Shown piece after piece: positions 25,101 to 39,100 of a stretch of 64,000 nt of DNA (the first letter of the stretch is position 1; each line of letters opens with the position of its first letter). The notes under the pieces were generated by a model, which did not search any database, was not told the DNA's origin, and saw only the letters and a program-made list of their open reading frames with translations. Source of the DNA: Nautilus pompilius (Eukaryota > Mollusca > Cephalopoda > Nautilida > Nautilidae); assembly GCA_018389105.1 (NCBI GenBank), contig JACATO010000319.1:558001-622000 (forward strand). Direction: 5' to 3'. The translations under genes and the position numbers were made by a program.

Positions 25101-28100
25101 AGGTGAAAAGAACAAAGAAATTGTTTAAGCCAGATCCAAAACAACAACAAACATTTCTTAGAATAATCTTGTGTTTTTGCCTTGATGAAAGCTGACTTTT
25201 TCAAAACTGCTGTCTTTATTTACATGCCAGTAATGTTTGGGAAAAAAAGAAAAGCATTATATTTTTCTTAGCAATATCTATATCCTTTATACCTATTCTA
25301 AGGGTTTCAATTCCTTGATGTAACCTTTAGCTTCTATAGAAAATGATTGAGTGTGGTCTTGTAAACCTTTGCTGTTTCCAAGTTCTTTGTCTGGTACTGC
25401 ACACACCAGACAAAGACAAATGCAGATGTTGGGCATGAAGTGAAAGTACTGCACCTGACATGGCCAGTCACATCACTGAGTCCACAGACAAACAGCAGTT
25501 TGTTACAACAATGGATTCAGGCTAATGGTTTCCATTTCTATCTATAAAGGAAAACCCTTCATTTGTGTATGGGTTCAAGGCATTAATCAGTCAGATACTA
25601 GAGTACAGTAAAACCTGACACCCAGAACCCCCTGTTTTATCTGGACTGCACATTTTTAAAAATTCAGCAAATTTTTTGCTTACCTTGACTTCACTCGTAT
25701 AACAGCCACACATTAGCCGCATGATATCCATACGCATTATGCCCATATGATATACGCCTGCTGTCTAGAATGATCTACTCTGGGCACTTAAGTACACTAG
25801 AACAGTCCACTGTCGCTAGTATAGGGTATTTCTTTCAAACGTAAACATATAGCAGAAAGTTGAAATATCAAAACAAAGAAAAATTTTGGAAAGAAGTTGG
25901 CAGCCGGATTTGATCTTGAAACTTTGAGTATCAGCCACTTCCTGTACAGGCGTGTGCTCGCACACACACACAACTATATATGAACGATCCCCACTGGTCA
26001 CCGTTCATGTTTGTAGGTTTTCAATTTTTTCCCCTTCTTTTGAGGACCTGAGAAATGTCGTAACGACAGTATGGAAATAATCTCATGATGGGGGGAGGGC
26101 TTGAATTGAAGAAACAAAGGTTAGATGCCAGGCTCCACCCCACCAAAGCTGATCCGATGAGCCTGCAGATGTGGACAAATGTGAAGCTGGTGGGGGAAGG
26201 TTTGACAAACAACAAAACTTCTTCAGCAGCAAATGGGAGTGAACCTTTGAATGACAACAACGATGACGACTTGGCCACACGCATCAGACCGAAGCATCCT
26301 GAAAACATCGGTAATAGCGGAAGGAACATCCTGCTCGGATGACTTCACAGAACGGCTTCGGTACGATGACAAAACAGTTAAATAACCGACTTACAGTAAA
26401 ACTTCTTTACATGCTAACCAAGCTTCTGTTCTGCGAATAACGAGTACATGAAACCCAGCCAGATATCATTGTCGTGATACCATTTTAGTCGGGTTTTATT
26501 TGAATGTCTGTCCCTAGTATTACAATTGTGAATAAATGTGCATACAGACAGAACTTTCATTTATGTTGATGCCTGCTATTCCTTTTAACTGGAATTTTGA
26601 ATATCTGGATAACCAATGGCATCAACTGATCTGGATAGAGGTTCTATTGTAGTCTTAAAAGGAAAAGAAAAGTAGTTATCTCACCTGTAAAGATATGCTA
26701 GGTAAGATTCCTTTGATCTAAAAACTTTTATTTTACTAAGCATGGTTGTTATAAATTCCCCCTAAAAATAGAAAAGCAGGAAGAGTGAAAAAAGCCAAAC
26801 ATTTCAGATATTTCATTTCACCAAATAAAAAACAAATATACACAAACCTGTCACAGAATTTTTTTCAAGTGAGCAGATACTTGATCTGATCTGCTCAGAA
26901 AGCGTCACACGTTACCGTAACCGTTTTCTAATTGTACGAGTATGTTTCGAAAGTAAAGGCAATTCATAAAAACAACAGGTGGCCAGGGATCAGTTATTGG
27001 ACTGCATCACGTCGTCTCTACATAGTTCCCCTCTTTTGCAACACGTAGTTCAGCAGCAGTTGACAGGTTTCTTGATACCGTCCTGGCAGCAGCCTTCTTT
27101 TTTGTTTCTGTGTGAACTACAGTTGCTTTCATGATCACTGGAAAATCTCCAGCCTCAAGGAGCATCCTTTGGGATCCTAAAGAGAGAAGCGAGATCTGGA
27201 CTGCAGGGAGAGTGTGGTAGAGGTTCGAGGTGCAGTCTGTTCAAAATGTTGATGGCCACATAAGCACAGTGGTCAACGCTGTCGCACTGCTTGCCGTTTA
27301 CTGCCTCGTTGCACGTGGAAAGCGCTGACATAAACGTTGCCTTTATCTTCCTTTCTTTAATGTTTTAGATAAAGTTCACACTCCTCGATCTAAGCTTCTT
27401 TTTTTTCTGTTTTTTTTTAGTAGATCATTTTCTCCTTAAAATGTCAAGAGTTAAATACATTTACTGCATTCTTTCTAATAACCATGAATTACTGACAGTG
27501 GTTTAAAAATATTTTTAAAGTAATTTAAATAAACCTGGTGATGATCACAAACTTTTCAAACGATGTGCAGCATGGAATGGACAGAGACAACTCCACCAGG
27601 TAAAGCTGTGGCCCATTTGGAACCGAGAATGTTGCAGTGTCTTATAAAACTGAAAAACGGTGCAAAATGACCACTGGCCAAGTAGAATTTATTTTTGTGC
27701 AAATGGCATCATAAAAAAAAAAAAAATTAATATATAAAAGATACCAGCCCTAAAAAATATAAGGTTTCTTTTTAACCCATAATAATATACCGCGTCAGTT
27801 CTTGCCTCCCTTATACCACTCCAGCCTAGAAGCACTGGTTGGTATTTGTGCTGGGGGGGGGCTGTGTATTTAGCCAATTCGCTCGTAATACAAAATACCT
27901 GGGGTTGGAGCGATGTGCGGACCTGTCGTCACGAAGGGTTGTGTTAACGAGGAAGGGAATTACCACTGTCACGGCTCAACCTGTGCTGAGTAATACAGAT
28001 ATGAGAGGTAGTGGGATGCAAATGCACCCTAGGTAGTATACAGAAGGTTAAGCTGAACACTGATTACAGTACACAGCATTAAAATTAATCTTAAAGAGTT

Positions 28101-31100
28101 AATTAAAAATGTGTTTTTACCTGATACATTGGTGCGATGATATTTTGCTTCTCTACATCCAGTATCGTTATGTAACCCTAAATCAGAAGCAGAACAATAA
28201 TAACCTGTTTTGTGTAGACAGTAGAACTGGTTGAGATCTCCTCTCTTTCTGTTTTTCATGGCCTTAAAAAGGGGTTTTCTTTAAAGAGTTTGCCCTACTT
28301 AGATTTTAAAAAAAAACATTTAAGTCTCCTTTAAAAAAAAGCAAAAATTACCTTTACATTGGAATTTAAACTACTTAATAAAAAAAAAAATCCAAAAAAC
28401 AAACAAAGAATATACTCCCCTTTGTTTCTATATTATGTTTATCACAACAAACAAAACTGCATCCCCTTTTTATTGGGATTTAATAGCAAAAAGGACACAG
28501 ATGGCACCAAAATCCTCTCTGTGAGAAAATATCCGTGAAACAGGTAAATAAGGATTACAGCTGTGATCAGAAACACAAGGCAAAGGTTACAGTTACACCT
28601 GTTGGTGGGTGTGGGGAGGGATAGAAGCTACAAGCAAACAAAACAGACGCAGCACACGTACCCTGATAGAAGAAGGAATCATGTAATCTAACCTCCGCTT
28701 GTTGGGTCGATGTAGGCCGGCAATTTGAAGTTGTGCCAGATCTGTAAGATGTAAAGGTTTCTTCTGCCAAAAAACGACACTGTCAGAAGCCGATCTGGAT
28801 TTTTAGAATAATCAAAAAAAAAAAAAAAAAAAAGTAAAGCGAAAAAAGATTTTCTAAATTACAAAATGTACTAAAATGAATATTTTTCACCTTTAACTGG
28901 ATTTGCAACTTTTTTTGCTTTACAAAATAATGCCAGCAACTGTGTTTATCTTATGTTATAATTTTGTATACAATACTATTCTTATTTAAAAAAGCTCACT
29001 AGTCCAAGCAGTTGAGAGTTTCATTTAAAAAATGAACAACAATGTAGTAATGTTTCATTTTAAGTTTAAATTTTTTTCAAGAGAGGTAATCATGTACACA
29101 CTGCAAAACATTTGGAGACTATGGAAAAAAAGTGGTGGGCTATCAATTAACCCTTCTAACAATTTTAAGAGGCGGCAATACACTATTTTATTTAAATCTG
29201 TAAAATGTTCAAGCTATTTTAACTAAGGAAGTATTGCTATTGAAAACTTTCATTTAAAAACAGAAAGACAGCTTTAACATTATCAATATGGCTCTTGAAT
29301 AGATTTATGACAAAACAAGCAAAATGTGCCATTCGTCCAGAAGGTATGCTCCACCAAACAGTCGGAGAAGAAATGCTGTTTGTAAACAGACTCGCTGAAC
29401 TCTGCGAGTAAACTAATTTCCAGACACGTGAGAGTGCTGCCATAGCTCTCCTGTCAGGAGAGACCACACACGGTTCTGTGGCAGAACATCACAGAAACAC
29501 AAGATGGCAATAGTCTGCCAAAGACCATTTTAACTATTTCTTATATACATTTAATAATCTTTCATCAGTAATTCCATCAATAGTAGTAAAATGCAATAAA
29601 ACTGTGTGGATTTAGCAAGCAAGCTTCGTGCTAGTGGTTCCTGATTTAGACAGCTATAATTGATGGATTGGTGGTGCAGTAGTCCAGTGATTAGCCTACT
29701 GGACTGCTAAAGTTGAGGGCCCAGAGTTCAAATATTGGTAAAGACTGGCTCGATTTGGCAAACCTTTGTAGCGTGGTTTCTTCTTGGCTCTTTTTCCCCA
29801 GTCTTTCTCCAGGCATCCAATTTATTCTCACATCTAAAAATAAAGACTACTAGTAGGGCTGATGCCCCACCTTCTCTTCCAATCTGGACTGGGAAGAGTC
29901 TTGACTGGTCTCCCTTTTCTAATTTATCAATGAAAAGGCTCCATTCCTACAAAAGGGGAGGCGGGTCTGTCTACTGGCTCTTCACAGGTAACAAACTCAC
30001 CTTAAATAGCCAGGGATAAACAAAGACAGAGCTTTCACATAGGTCTTCACCTCTTCTTCATATCTGCCATCACCAATCACAGCAACAAATCTCCCTGATA
30101 GTATGCTTGCCACCACTTTATCCAGGTGAGGACAATGATCAATGACATTTATCAGCTTCAGTCCTAGGAGAGACGGCAGGATATTAAAATAAAGAAAAGA
30201 AATTTTCTTTTAATGAAAAATTACTTAAAATTGACAGGATTTGTTACTTGGTCTCCAAATGAAAAAATTGCACAATTTATTTTTAAAAGTTGACCTGCAT
30301 AAAGGATACACTGTAAATTGCAACAGAATAATCTTTATTATTAAGTAGCTTTTAGATTTTCTGGATAAAGAGCATCTTTAAAACATGATGTATTATATTT
30401 TTCTTTTTACCAGCAACTTGATGTTGACATCTATTTTCAGACAGCTATACAACTACAGACTGTATTTATTCTTACCTGGAGCACTACTTCTATTCATGCC
30501 CCATTTCTGTCCATCATGTGAAACAATCAGCATCTCTTACCTTCAGCTGCTAGTTCTTTAGAGTCAACCACATCAGCCATCAGACACCAGGACTTTTTCA
30601 TATTTCTGAAAGCAATTTTAATAAAAAATAAATGGTTGCTGTAATTACCTACCATATTTAAACTAGGACACAGAATCGTACTGATTAAAAAACTATCAAT
30701 GACAGATTGTTCTTCAACGCTTCCTGTCTTGAAAGATATGGCTGACTGATTTATTCTCATACCTTGATAATGAAGATGACAAAAAACTGGAGAAAGACTG
30801 GATCCCATCATCTGCAGAGAATCTTGAACCTACCAAAAAGAGAGAAAGAAAGAAATTTGGTAGTTATTACATAATGCCAACATATTTTAGAGACAGCATC
30901 TTCAAATTTAATTTTCAAATTCACTGAAACAATTAACTATATATACACCATGTATGTGTCATCCAAGTCTTCTACAGTACATCAAATAGCTCCCCCTGCC
31001 TTTTTGTTTAAAGGTATTTTTTTATTGAAACTCACCCTAGCAACAGAGGTCAGGGTGGTTTTCACATAACCAAAGTTTTATTATAGTCGTCGTCGTCCAT

Positions 31101-34100
31101 GACCAAAGATGGCACGAGTTGTTTATAATAGGGCTGGCTCACATCACACCATCACACTGTCTCACCTGCTCCCCTGCACACCACAAGCAGGCATGCACAG
31201 GAAAACTGGCAGGGGTTAGGATTTACTAGAATTCTTCATGTTCAGATGGGGGGGGGGGACACAGAGTTTGGAAAAAGGGACTCATGTGGCTAGCTGGTGT
31301 AGGGAGGTACAACAAACTGAGGGCTGTAAGCTGCAGTTGTACAAACTGAGAATTCTGTTTCCACCAAGTAGTCAGCACAAGTTTAAATGTTCAGAAAAGT
31401 TTCAACAGCACTGATGAAGTACAAACAAGTCTATCCAGCCCAATTAGGTTTACCTGCTGGTAATATTTAATCATTTCTGTCTCACATTTCATTTAAATAT
31501 TTAATGGTTTATTTTTATCACTGAAACTGAATCAGAATTAGTCATAACATATCAGAGGTGACCACCCATGGCATATCAAGCCATTATAAGTGGCACACAC
31601 AAAGCCGCTAGGTTTCATTATGCAACAATAAGCAGGTGAAAAGACTCAATTATTCTTGTAACTTATTTAAATATTTCTTATTGTTATGGCATAGCAGTTT
31701 AGCAAGAAAATTGTGTAGCATTTGGGTACAGATGTAAGCCCAAACTATTGGGTAGTGTGCAAACAATCTTACAAGAGAGAGGGGAAGAAGGTATTCAGAC
31801 AATTCTCTCCCCTCCTCCGAACCCACATTCATATCAGGACTAAAGATCAACGAAGAAGATTCAAGAACCAAAAACAAGCCACCCTAAAGAGATCTACCTT
31901 CTACCTTTGTCAAAACAACTAGTCTCATGCCCCATGAACACTGCCACCACTGAAGATCGCTAGAGATAAGTACAATATTGTTGTTTTCGGTATACGGGTT
32001 AACATGCTGATTATATCTGTACCCTACTTTACATTATCCTCTCATATATTACTGTAATCTTGTAATAATAATAATAATAGCTTTGGTTATTTTCTGAGAT
32101 CTGCATTCTGTCTCGATATCACCATTAACGATATATCATAATTGATAGCCACTTTTTTATTTAACTTTACTGCAGACCGTATCTGAAACTCAATCTTGAA
32201 GAATACGTTGCTCAGTAAACAAAGCCTTTCATCATAAAAGGAACTACCCTGAAGACATTTCCCTGTGAGAATTCAATCCAGCCTGGGAGGAGCAGTGAAA
32301 AGCTTCACGATCTGCTTGTTTAGTCAATGGAGCCTTGGTGCCGGCAGCTAAAATTTAGTTTAGAAAGACATTTCAGGCAGATACATTTGGATTTCAACAG
32401 CAAAAAAATTATACATGAAATAAAAATAACCTTTCAAGGCAACGATTACTTTTCACTGGAAGATATAAACAGTGTGGGGAGGTCAGGTATCCCAGGTAAT
32501 TTTTTTGCTGTTAGGGTTAAAAAGCAGCTGTTCCAACATGGGAGAGAAATTGTCATGGTTTGGTGATGTTTGCTATGCACAGGTGATAGCAAGATTCAGA
32601 CTGGCTAATGAACGCCTGTCAATCTCCTGAAATACTGTAATGGGGCAAACTGAAGAGACATCCACTGATGTGAGCAAACAAATTAAGCCAGCAGCATCCA
32701 TGAATACATAATTTTCATCTCCACTGATACTGGGCAGCTTAACCTTTTGACAAGATCCACCAATGACAATTTTGATATTGTCAAAGAGCTTCTGGGTTTG
32801 TGCCAACTAACAGACATCTTTGAAAAAGTAAAAAATTGTACTGAAGAAAGTGAGTTAGAGTGGTGAAGATACTAAAGCATTTGGCACCTGCAATGATAGG
32901 GAAGGATTCTGGCTGTGCAGCTTCATTGGAGAAATTTCTGGAAAGAAAGTTATTCGTTTCATCGTATTATTTATCAAGAGTTGTTGCTTTGTGCCAAGGA
33001 CCTGAAGGTTTTGTGTGTACTCAACCCTGTGGTTCACTGTATCGACAGAATTCATGCCCAGGAACTGAATTGCTGAGAATTTCATAGCCTCTGCAGGAGA
33101 AATGTTTCTGCATTGTAGCATTTGCTGGTCATCGAGAAAAAAAAATGTCGAAAGATTTTGGAATTTAAAGAAAAACGTTCTCACATTTTTGGAAGAAAAA
33201 GACACCCTCAGGAGTGAGAGCTTTTAAAGAACTACAACTGGCTGTGACCTTTCACTTCTTGCAGATATCACCAACCAGCTCATTGCCCTCAATGTGCAGT
33301 TACAAGGGAAGGATTTCCTTTTGCCAATGCTCTTCGATTCAATAAGATCCTTCAAAGACAAGCTTAATTTTTTCTACAATAAATTCTCTTTACAGAACCT
33401 TGACACTTTTTTCACATGAGAAAGGGAAGTACCTAAGTCTAATTTTAAAAAAATCTCTGTAATGGAGTAATTCAAATAAAAAATCCACTTTACTCGTGAA
33501 AATTTTTCTTTTTGTTAACAGTTAACAGGTCTGATATAATTCAACAATCTGGCTTACCTAAGCTACTAGATGTTGGCAATGTTTCACAAGCAAAGTGGCG
33601 ACTGCACAGATCTTCAGAAGCCCCCTCAGACAGACAGGTATCTTCACTGGTACCAATGGATGCTGTGTCGCTGAATTAAAACAAGAAGTTTCCTTAAATA
33701 TGCATCGAGTAAATAAGACGACAAATAATAACATCATTAGTCTCTCATGATTTAAAAAAAAAATGTATACTCAAAACTGGTAATAAAGCACCAAAATTTC
33801 CACTTGCTTAATTGTAAATTGTATAACAAATCTATGAAACATGTTGTGTGGAGGCTGCCATTTTATCCATAACATCATGAAAGAAGCAATGTCAACACGT
33901 GGACGGCGTGCTGCAGTACGTTTCAGTATGCCGTTCCACAATGTTATTAGTAACATGAAAACAGAATAGACAGCTCAACAATCTCTCAATTCAAGATCAT
34001 AAAGTTTAATTTTGGTGCCTTTTTATTGCCTACATTAGTTTGTGTTTAAGGTGATATATTTTTTTTTTTTTTTTAAATATCAGTCAGTGAATTCCAGAAG

Positions 34101-36121
34101 TTTTTTTTCTGACATATGTGATTTTATTAATGATTCTGTTTTGATGCTAAAATCACTAATCACAAATTATCAAATTCAAACAATGTTTACACTTCAGAGC
34201 CTTGCATTTCTGAGATCTTTTGTAAAAGTAGAAAATGTAGTAGTAGTGCCGGACTTGTGCTGCACACCACCTTGAACAACTATGATCTACACAAAGTTGT
34301 TTGTGATCTCCTTAACAGGAGAGCTACAGTGTCCTCTGTACGTTTGAAAAGTATAGAGGTTCTTCACATGATGTCACCAAATTGGAAGTTGCCCATACTG
34401 GGGTATTGTAGAACAAATTAAAGCTGTTCACTGACATCTAAATGGCTTGTTAGCTTTAGAATTTTGTAGCCCATACGAGGTGTCCAACTGATCTGACACA
34501 GTCCCCTTATCACCAGCCATAACTAACCTTGACATTGCAAATTATTTAGTATTTACTCCAAACCCATTTGCACTTGACTAAATTATTTGTAATGAGCAGC
34601 TATCAGGAATTTTTTACTCCACGATAAAGGTTATCAAAAAAAAAAACTTGTGTATTCGTAGAATTATCTTATTTACACTAAATATTTTTCAGTCTTTTAT
34701 CCTGCACATAGAACTGAAAAGCTTTTCTCCACTTGAAGTTAGCATAATGACATTCATCATATAAAAACTCTACAGGCAGCTAAAATTAACAATAAAAATT
34801 TTATGGTTTAATGAAAATTATTTTCATAGTTAATGCACCACAATTTGATGATAAGATTATTTCTGTAGTTGCATGAAAACCTTCAAAAGACTTGTGCATT
34901 TAACCATCACAAAAGACTTGTAAATATTATTAACATACACAAAAACGCTTCCAATCAAAATCAAAGCTTAAATCTAATTAAATTTGATGGCAGTGCTGAG
35001 TTATTCCTAAAATGCATGATTTCATCTATGTAGTAAATTCAGACCTTATTAACAATTTATTACTAACTTACTACTTGTTATGCTCTCACTTCAAAAACAA
35101 TTCAGAAATGCAAAGTGGTGATGTCTAAAGTGTCAACATCAGGATAATTAATTATTACTTCTTACGTGCATTTGAAAATCAGGTATTAGCGATTTTAGAA
35201 AAAACCAAATCATAAATCAATAGTTAATTTTGTCATTTCACACAAACAGCCAACAGAGAAAATTAGGAAATGGCCGATGTGTTTAATCTTACAGTTAGTC
35301 TTTCTTTATCTAAGACAGAGGCACAACTACAAACGTAAAGAAAATCATAATAATGGGGAGTTTATAATTTTCAGAAGTTTACAGCATGTAAGATAATAAT
35401 TCAACACACTAGTGTGGAATGGAACTCCACAGAAGTTTTAAAATATAAAAATGGTGGATTAGGGACATATTGCCTATGGATAGTAAATTCGAATGTGTTT
35501 TAATTTCTCTGCAAATCTAAAGATGGAGGTATTCTCAGTTGTGTCTAATGAAACCAAAATCAAGGATTTGATGGTGTAGGGTTGTTAGTTTTGTTTTGTT
35601 TTACTTCCTCCTCTCCTGTCTGCACCAATGTTTGGCAAATCAGCAAAATTACATGGGCTAACTTCTGCCTGATGAGCACAAGAAAACAGATCTCACACCA
35701 GCAGGTCGATTCCTGGACTCTGTTTTCACTAGCTGTACTGAATCCTTATCAAACAATAAAATAACTCACCTTCCGCGGCGGTCACTTCCATTATTCCCCA
35801 ACCTACGCGGCAAGTGCAAGACATCCTCGTCTTTAAATGAGTAACAAGAGCTGGAAGACTTGTAGCTGAACAGAGTCTCATCCTGAAAGTTGGAAATGTA
35901 CTAACACGTTAAGCACAGCTAAAGAATGGATGATAATAAAGCAACATCTTAAGTCACCGAGCATGTGTGTGAACAGCAACCACCCCATCAGAGAGATATC
36001 TCGAATAGCTTGCAAGAGAAAAAGTATTAAATTGCATTCTTTTTTATCTTGAGTGGGCAATTATCAGAAAAGAACATTTCACAGACTAAATACATAACAC
36101 ACAAATATTAAAATATTTCAG

Positions 36122-36152
<31 letters not shown>

Positions 36153-39100
36153 AACACAGCCATGGGAATGGGACTATTTGCTGTGGGCCAGTTTTCCACG
36201 AGTTTGTTTGACCAGGATGTGATGGCATATGGACATACAGCAAAAGACAATGGACAATGGAGTGTAGATTAAGCATAAAAGAGAATAAGGAAGCAGTACA
36301 ATTAGCTAGTTTATAAAGTATATTTTACAATGGTTGACACTAATATGTTTGGGTGCTAATGTCTATTATTGGCAAAAAATTCTGATTGGTTTAAATTCAG
36401 ATATTTTTTTTATTTTTTTGCATTAACATTTTTAATTAGCAATTATGGACAATTAGTGGCCAGTCAAAACCTACCACAAAAATTGAGAAAAATATTGTGA
36501 CACAGATAAGCGGATATTTAAAATTACTACAGATTATAACAGCAGGGATATTATAAGAGACCTTCAAGGATTAGCAAACAATTAACAGTGTGGAGTAACA
36601 TTTGTGACTTAAATTTACTATTTTAAATTATGATATTGACTTAAATTTGTGTAAAAATTAATTTCACTTAGTTAAATTCAAATATATTTCCACTATTTTT
36701 AGAGTGATTCCAGAAGCTTTGCCAGATGCTGGCACATAATCCCTCGTGGCGAACAGCCCTAGACCCCACAGCCACAGTGCCATGTTCACAACATCGGCAC
36801 ATAAGTAATGGCGAGTATTCTCTAGACTTCAACAAGTGTTAATGATTACACAGGTAACAACTTCAACACTTGCACAAGAAACAAAAAACCTGCTCATACT
36901 CCAGTCAAAAGCTAAAAGAGTTGGGTGAGAACAGCGGTGACTTGTGCAAAAATTTCAGAAACCGTTTGTCTGTTCTCACGACACCATAACATAATATACG
37001 CTGTGGTGCTCAAAATTATTAATCAACCATTAGAAAACACTGTTATCAGTCTTTTCAACACTTTCTTGTTAATGAAAATGCATTACTCCAGCAAAAAAAT
37101 TTAAAAAATAAAAATAAGTTTAAAATCAGATTAACCTTCCATTAGAACTTATACATTTATCAGTTTCACCCTTTTTGTTCCAACTAAAACAGCCATCTTG
37201 TATTTCAGGCATTCTGTTCAGTAACTTTTCAAAAGATTATCTCGAAAGTAACCCCAATTCCTCTTGCAAGCACTTCTGCAGCTGACACTGGTTGGAACCT
37301 TTTCCTTGACTCTTCAATCTAGCTCATCCCCTTAACTTCAATGAAGTTTAGACCCGCATACTGAGGGGCCAAACAGGTTTTAAGATGTCCTTTCCATTTT
37401 TCTCTAGCAAGGTGTTGTGTCGAGATTTATCATTATCTTGTTACAGTAGAAAACCATCACCTATCAAAAGGTGCCCTGATGGAATTGCACGACGTTATCC
37501 ATGTCTCATTTGTGAGGACGACATTCATTTTTATCAAGTCATCATCAACAAAACAGCTCCATACTTTCAAATTTCCACCATCCCACTTACCCGTAGGGCA
37601 AACAGCTTATACCACAAACTGATCAACATGGGAAAAGAAGCTGTTTGAAGCAAAATAAGTAATCTATAAAAATATTTTATTTACAAATTTAGTTTTTAGT
37701 TTGTTTTTTTTTTCTGTGACTCAGTTAAATTATTTATCCTATAAATTTTTAAATACTGTGTTAATAGTAATTATCTCACCAGCTTAATATACAGCACTGA
37801 GCCATATTAGTTTTATTTATGTGATTTCTCTTTTTGATCAGTGAGATCTATTGTGGTTTCTGGAATACTTCTAGTGATCCCATTTCTGGGCAATGAGGGA
37901 GAAAGATAAAAAAGGAAGAAAGTACAGTAGTAAAGAAAAAAATTTATAATAAATTTTAAAATCTTAAAAACACAAATAAAGCAAGACCAAATGGAGCACA
38001 TTGAAAAATGTTAATTAGTGAAATAAATATGTAGTTTCTAGATTAAGAATATACAAAAACAAGAAAAATGTAAAGTAAATTAACTAATTAATAATTAAGT
38101 AATAAAACAGAAAGTAAATGAATAAATTAGAAAAAAAAAACTATTTTCTTTTGCTATTTCATTAGCTTTGAAGTCTCTAGAATTGTTCATTTTGTACTCC
38201 ACAAGTAATGTAGATAAACATTTGGTAAGACTTAGTACTCACAGAATTTGTCTTTTTAAGTTGGATAAGAGGTAGGATCCAATCAAAGTCTTTGTCCTCA
38301 ATTCCAGGAGAGTCTCTACAAGATGAAAACAATAACAATTAAGTTAGACAGGGATCTACAGCATCTGTTACTATGAACAGAAGGGAATCTCCATAAACCC
38401 TTGATAATAAAACTAAAATAAGGTACAGTTTACTTCCAAATGAGTAAAACTGAGTAATTAATTACAGGGTTGATGAAAATAGTGAAGCTGTTTGTTTTTT
38501 TCTTCCAAACATGGTCTTAAACGATGCTGTATTACCATGTCAATACAATCTTTAAAATAATACAGAATGGTCTGATGTACATGTACATCTGATAATGTAT
38601 TTGGAGGTGGCACAGCTCAGCTGACAACTGTGTAAGACATTACATGTGATGTCAGAAGTTGGCAGACTTTATGAAGAAGCTAACTATACTAAGCCGGCAA
38701 TTGTTTTCTAGCCAAAACCTGACAGTGTAGTCAACTGCCGTTTACAGTGACAGAGGAAAGTAAGTGATCTAGAGAAGCAAAGATGCTTTCTTATGTGCAG
38801 GGACAGAGAGTGCAAGGTTTAAACGCTAGTTATTCAAATGAAACAGTCTAAGCATCCAACACTTCAAAAATTACTACTAAAATGTTGCATTCTCATGAAG
38901 AGCCCTGCTGATACCTCCATTATTCTCTAGTATAAGCCCAGACATCAGTCAAGGATAACGACGACAACACAATTTCATTGGCTGAGACTCAGAAAACAAA
39001 AACAGACCGCATACTTAAAAGGTTTCTGATAATAATTGCTGTTTATTGATTCTAATGGCCTCCCATGCTCCCATAAATTCCCAATCCACACTTCAGCTGC

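Noticed and set aside
26085..26342. 85-codon plus-strand frame (MMGGGLELKKQRLDA...)
   Set aside because: Lies inside a pogo-type element; overlapping open frames exist on the other strand and no domain is recognisable.
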